From Hyphomicrobiales bacterium (lineage in GTDB: Bacteria > Pseudomonadota > Alphaproteobacteria > Rhizobiales > Aestuariivirgaceae): a stretch of DNA of 51,497 nt. The stretch is taken from positions 1 to 51,497 of the forward strand of contig JALVSR010000016.1 of NCBI GenBank assembly GCA_027024225.1, in the 5' to 3' direction. The notes under the pieces were generated by a model, which was not told the origin of the DNA, searched no databases, and saw only the letters and a program-made list of their open reading frames with translations. The position numbers and the translations under genes are program-made. Of the stretch, positions 47,642 through 51,497 are shown one piece after another; within the stretch, counting starts at the first letter, position 1, and every line of letters starts with the position of its first letter.

Positions 47642-47744
47642 CGTTCAACCGCTCTTTGCGATGTCCGGCGGCATCCGGTGCGAAAGCGAACGCCAGCGGC
47701 ATGATCCGTCTCGCCTGTCCGGCCACTTTGCCGCACATTCCTCT

Positions 47745-48155
47745 TCAGGATGTCTCGTCCGCGGCCGATTCCGGCTCCCATGGCTTATAAGGCTTCCTGC
47801 CCATGGGCGCGGGCCTGTGCAGGTACAGCGAACCGGGGGGATATTCGGCCTCGGGCGTTCCCGTGGGGTTGGGACGCCAGCTTTTTTCCCAGGGTTTGGG
47901 CTTGTAGTCGTCATGCGTGGGCGGAGTGTCGGTGCGCCGGTGAATCCAGCCGTGCCAGCCGGGTGGAATGCGCGAGGCCTCCGCATAGCCATTGTAGATG
48001 ACCCAGCGGTGCGCGTCGTCCCGCGTGCGGTAATAGGCGTTGCCCTGCTCGTCCTTGCCCACCAGCACGCCCTTGCGCCGGGTGTAGATGAGAGTGGATA
48101 GCGTGGCATCGTTCCACCAGGTGAAGATGCGCTGGATGACCTTCATCATGCCCAT
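47745..48155 (-). CDS. Complex I accessory subunit NDUFA12/B17.2 family protein
   Basis: GVLVGKDEQGNAYYRTRDDAHRWVIYNGYAEASRIPPGWHGWIHRRTDTPPT. Confidence 0.94.
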   Translation of the reverse strand: MGMMKVIQRIFTWWNDATLSTLIYTRRKGVLVGKDEQGNAYYRTRDDAHRWVIYNGYAEASRIPPGWHGWIHRRTDTPPTHDDYKPKPWEKSWRPNPTGTPEAEYPPGSLYLHRPAPMGRKPYKPWEPESAADETS

Positions 48156-48539
48156 GGCTGCTTCCGTCCGTCCCCGTTGCCAGTTCCGGCGCAAGGATAG
48201 TCGATTTCACCACACTTGCAAGACTTCCCCGGCCATGGGCACGCGCGCGTGCCTGATCCGCCTTTATTTTCTCCAGGGCGGCGAATCGTGCGGGAGAGCG
48301 GCGAGAGCCGCATTTGTGGCGGGCCGTTTGCCCCCGGGCACGGCTTTCGGGATGAACGTGGTGACGGAGGATGGGCGTGCGCGCCCCGCCCACAGGCTGT
48401 CCACAGCTCCTGCACCGTCTTGCCGGCCGGGCGCCGCTTGATTTGGGACGGGGAATCAGACACTTTGAAAAGCCCTCTTCAGGATGAGCCCTTCACTTGT
48501 GCATGACCGGCGCCATTCTTTTTCTCATGCTCCGGGAAG

Positions 48540-48560
48540 TTTTCCACACGATATTGTGCA
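48540..48560. promoter_or_regulatory. Candidate DnaA box overlapping a NrdR-box-like palindrome upstream of nrdJ
   Basis: TTTTCCACA at 48540-48548; CACGATATTGTG imperfect palindrome at 48547-48558. Confidence 0.3.
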
Positions 48561-48828
48561 GCCACCTCTTGCTCCATACCAGACATTGAGGCACAATTCC
48601 TTTCGTCAAGCGGGATTCGCGGCCGGAGCGAGGCATTGGGGCTTCGTTTTCGGCAAATCCTGATTGACTGAAGGTTTCTCTTGTGTAATCGTAATGTTCA
48701 CATAGAGTTCTCATAGGTCTTTGGTGGAGCCAGCAGGACCGGAGGGTGTGCGCGCCTTCTGCAACGGGGGTGCTTTGTCCGCCGGGGCTGATGGAATTCG
48801 AGAAAGCAGGCAAACCTGAGGGGGCGAG

Positions 48829-51497
48829 ATGAAGATCCAGCGTCTGTTCACCCAGCCGGGCAAGGATGTTTACGAAGACATCGAATTCGCTCGCATCACC
48901 AGCGAAATCCGCAACCCGGACGGCTCGCTCGTCTTCCGCATGGAAGACGTGGAAGTGCCCGCGCACTTCTCGCAGGTGGCCTCCGACATCATGGCCCAGA
49001 AATATTTCCGCAAGGCCGGCGTGCCGGTGGCGCTGAAGAAGGTGCCGGAAGAGGGCGTGCCGGAGTGGCTGTGGCGCTCCGAGCCGGACATGGAAGCGCT
49101 GGAGAAGCTGCCCGAGGATGAGCGCACTACCCACGAAACCTCGGCCAGGCAGGTCTATGATCGCATGGCCGGCACCTGGACCTACTGGGGGTGGAAGGCG
49201 GGCTATTTCGATTCGGAAGAAGATGCGCGCGCCTTCTACGACGAGATCCGCCACATGCTGGTCATGCAGATGGCCGCGCCCAACTCGCCGCAATGGTTCA
49301 ACACCGGCCTTCACTGGGCCTATGGCATCGATGGGCCGGGGCAGGGGCATTATTACGTCGATCACGAAACCGGCCGGCTGAGGAAGTCCACCTCCGCCTA
49401 CGAGCGTCCGCAGCCGCATGCCTGCTTCATCCAGTCCATCGAGGACGATCTCGTCAACGAGGGCGGCATCATGGACCTGTGGGTGCGCGAGGCGCGCCTG
49501 TTCAAGTATGGCTCCGGCACGGGCACCAACTTCTCCACCCTGCGCGGCGAGAACGAGCCGCTTTCCGGCGGCGGTCGTTCCTCCGGTCTGCTCAGCTTCC
49601 TCAAGGTGGGCGACCGCGCGGCGGGGGCCATCAAGTCCGGCGGCACCACGCGCCGCGCCGCGAAGATGGTCATCGTGGACATCGACCACCCCGACATCGA
49701 GGAATTCATCGACTGGAAAGTGAAGGAGGAGCGAAAAGTCGCCGCGCTGGTGGCCGGCTCGAAGCTGGTGAAGCGCCACCTGGAGGCCGTCTTCCGCGCC
49801 TGCGTGAACTGTGAGGCCGAGGGTGATGACTGCTTCGACCCGAAGCGCAACCCGGCGCTCAAGCGCGCCATGCGCGCGGCCAGGCGCGACGAGGTGCCCA
49901 TGGGCGCCATCCGCCAGGTCATCCAGCTGGCGAAGCAGGGCTATACCGAGATCGAGGTGGAAACCTTTGACACCGACTGGGACGGTGAGGCCTACCGCAC
50001 CGTGGCCGGGCAGAACTCCAACAACTCCGTGCGCGTGACGGAAGACTTCCTGCGCGCGGTGGAAGCGGATGCCGAATGGCACCTCATCCGCCGCACCGAC
50101 GGCGAGGTGGCGAAAACCGTCTCCGCCCGCGCCCTGTGGGAGAAGATTGGTCTTGCCGCCTGGCAGTCGGCCGACCCGGGCATTCAGTTCCATACCACCA
50201 TCAACGACTGGCACACCTGCCCGGCGTCGGGCGAGATCCGCGCCTCCAACCCGTGCTCGGAATACATGTTCCTGGACAATACCGCGTGCAACCTCGCCTC
50301 GCTCAACCTGCTGCGCTTCTACGACCGCAAGACGCGCACTTTCCGGGTGGAGGAGTTCGAGCACGCCGTGCGCCTGTGGACCATCGTGCTGGAAATCTCC
50401 GTGCTCATGGCGCAGTTCCCCTCGAAGGAAATCGCCAGGCTCTCCTACGAGTACCGCACGCTGGGGCTGGGCTTCGCCAACATCGGCGGGCTCCTGATGA
50501 CCATGGGCCTGCCCTACGACTCGGACGAGGGCCGCGCCCTGTGCGGCGCCATCACGGCGGTCATGACCGGCCGGGCCTACGCCACCTCCGCCGAAATGGC
50601 GCGGGAGCTGGGCGCGTTCGCCGGGTTCGCGAAGAACCGCGAGCACATGCTGCGCGTCATTCGCAACCATCGCCGCGCCGCCCACGGCCTGCGCGAGGGT
50701 TACGAGAAGCTCTCCGTCAACCCGGTGCCGCTGGATCATGCCAACTGCCCGGACGCCACGCTGTCCGAGCGCGCGAAGGCCTGCTGGGACGAGGCGCTGG
50801 AACTGGGCGAAAGGCATGGCTATCGCAACGCGCAAACGACCGTGCTGGCGCCCACCGGCACCATCGGCCTGGTGATGGACTGCGACACCACCGGCATCGA
50901 GCCGGATTATGCGCTGGTGAAGTTCAAGAAGCTGGCCGGCGGCGGCTACTTCAAGATCATCAACCAGGCCGTGCCGGCGGCGCTCGAGGCGCTGGGCTAC
51001 ACGCCGCAGCAGATCGAGGACATCATCACCTATGCCGTGGGCCACGGCACGCTCAAGGACGCCTCGGGCGTGAACCACGAGACGCTCAAGCGCCGCGGCT
51101 TCACGGATGAGAAGATCGCCGCGGTGGAAGAGGCGCTGGGCTCGGCCTTCGACATCCGCTACGTCTTCAACCGCTTCACCCTGGGTGATGATTTCTGCCG
51201 CGACGTGCTGGGCATGACGGAGGAGCAGCTCAACGACATCTCCTTCGACATGCTCGCCCACATGGGCTTCACGAAGGACGAGATCGAGGCCGCGAACATT
51301 CATGTCTGCGGCGCCATGACGCTGGAAGGCGCGCCGCACCTTCGGGAAGAACACCTGCCCGTGTTCGACTGCGCCAATGCCTGCGGCCGTCTGGGCAAGC
51401 GCTACCTGTCGGTGGAAAGCCACATCCGCATGATGGCCGCCGCCCAGCCCTTCATTTCGGGCGCCATCTCCAAGACCGTGAACATGCCCAACGACGC
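48829..51497 (+). CDS. nrdJ: Vitamin B12-dependent (class II) ribonucleoside-diphosphate reductase, 3'-truncated by window end
   Basis: [36 protein letters not shown]...[59 protein letters not shown]; reading frame is open to the window end, which is why the track lists only antisense/out-of-frame ORFs here. Confidence 0.96.
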   Translation, partial: MKIQRLFTQPGKDVYEDIEFARITSEIRNPDGSLVFRMEDVEVPAHFSQVASDIMAQKYFRKAGVPVALKKVPEEGVPEWLWRSEPDMEALEKLPEDERTTHETSARQVYDRMAGTWTYWGWKAGYFDSEEDARAFYDEIRHMLVMQMAAPNSPQWFNTGLHWAYGIDGPGQGHYYVDHETGRLRKSTSAYERPQPHACFIQSIEDDLVNEGGIMDLWVREARLFKYGSGTGTNFSTLRGENEPLSGGGRSSGLLSFLKVGDRAAGAIKSGGTTRRAAKMVIVDIDHPDIEEFIDWKVKEERKVAALVAGSKLVKRHLEAVFRACVNCEAEGDDCFDPKRNPALKRAMRAARRDEVPMGAIRQVIQLAKQGYTEIEVETFDTDWDGEAYRTVAGQNSNNSVRVTEDFLRAVEADAEWHLIRRTDGEVAKTVSARALWEKIGLAAWQSADPGIQFHTTINDWHTCPASGEIRASNPCSEYMFLDNTACNLASLNLLRFYDRKTRTFRVEEFEHAVRLWTIVLEISVLMAQFPSKEIARLSYEYRTLGLGFANIGGLLMTMGLPYDSDEGRALCGAITAVMTGRAYATSAEMARELGAFAGFAKNREHMLRVIRNHRRAAHGLREGYEKLSVNPVPLDHANCPDATLSERAKACWDEALELGERHGYRNAQTTVLAPTGTIGLVMDCDTTGIEPDYALVKFKKLAGGGYFKIINQAVPAALEALGYTPQQIEDIITYAVGHGTLKDASGVNHETLKRRGFTDEKIAAVEEALGSAFDIRYVFNRFTLGDDFCRDVLGMTEEQLNDISFDMLAHMGFTKDEIEAANIHVCGAMTLEGAPHLREEHLPVFDCANACGRLGKRYLSVESHIRMMAAAQPFISGAISKTVNMPND

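Noticed and set aside
48660-48828. Cobalamin riboswitch upstream of nrdJ (AGCCAGCAGGACCGG resembles a B12 box)
   Set aside because: Only a partial B12-box-like string; I saw none of the other conserved riboswitch core elements upstream.
48493-51423. 976-aa minus-strand ORF
   Set aside because: Antisense of nrdJ, which the track omits because it runs off the window; the sense frame has clear class II RNR motifs.

Overview
This window is a GC-rich, almost entirely coding stretch of an alphaproteobacterial chromosome. The assignment rests on a popZ-like gene upstream of valS, CarD, a TTAA-N7-TTAA CtrA-type box, an NDUFA12/MlaD/DUF2155 cluster, and pyrB beside a degenerate pyrC'. Most genes are housekeeping: DUF72, bpt, a HIBADH-like reductase, lon, HU, a Ca2+/Na+ exchanger, nhaA, pyc, cydAB/cioAB plus DUF2474, carD, tRNA-Gly(GCC), a YbaK-type deacylase, coaBC, popZ, valS, nrdR, rnd, dprA, plsY, pyrC', pyrB, an AEC transporter, trpD, mlaD, NDUFA12 and a 3'-truncated nrdJ. 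I found no CRISPR array, prophage or transposon. The signals I consider most worth a second look are: (1) a repeat array at about 2.96-3.20 kb made of two long hairpins whose stems differ by compensatory base-pair changes; (2) an 11-bp phased array of GTGGRAA / DnaA-box-like elements upstream of coaBC; (3) a 39-aa single-TM ORF, absent from the supplied ORF track, directly downstream of a TM-BON-Ig-repeat-OmpA protein; (4) a secreted protein with four CX6C motifs; (5) a secreted protein with an internal Cys-bounded duplication; (6) an orphan AOR-family enzyme with CX3CX3C cluster spacing; (7) an intrinsic terminator facing the wrong way in the trpD leader. All calls come from reading the sequence; no database search was run.
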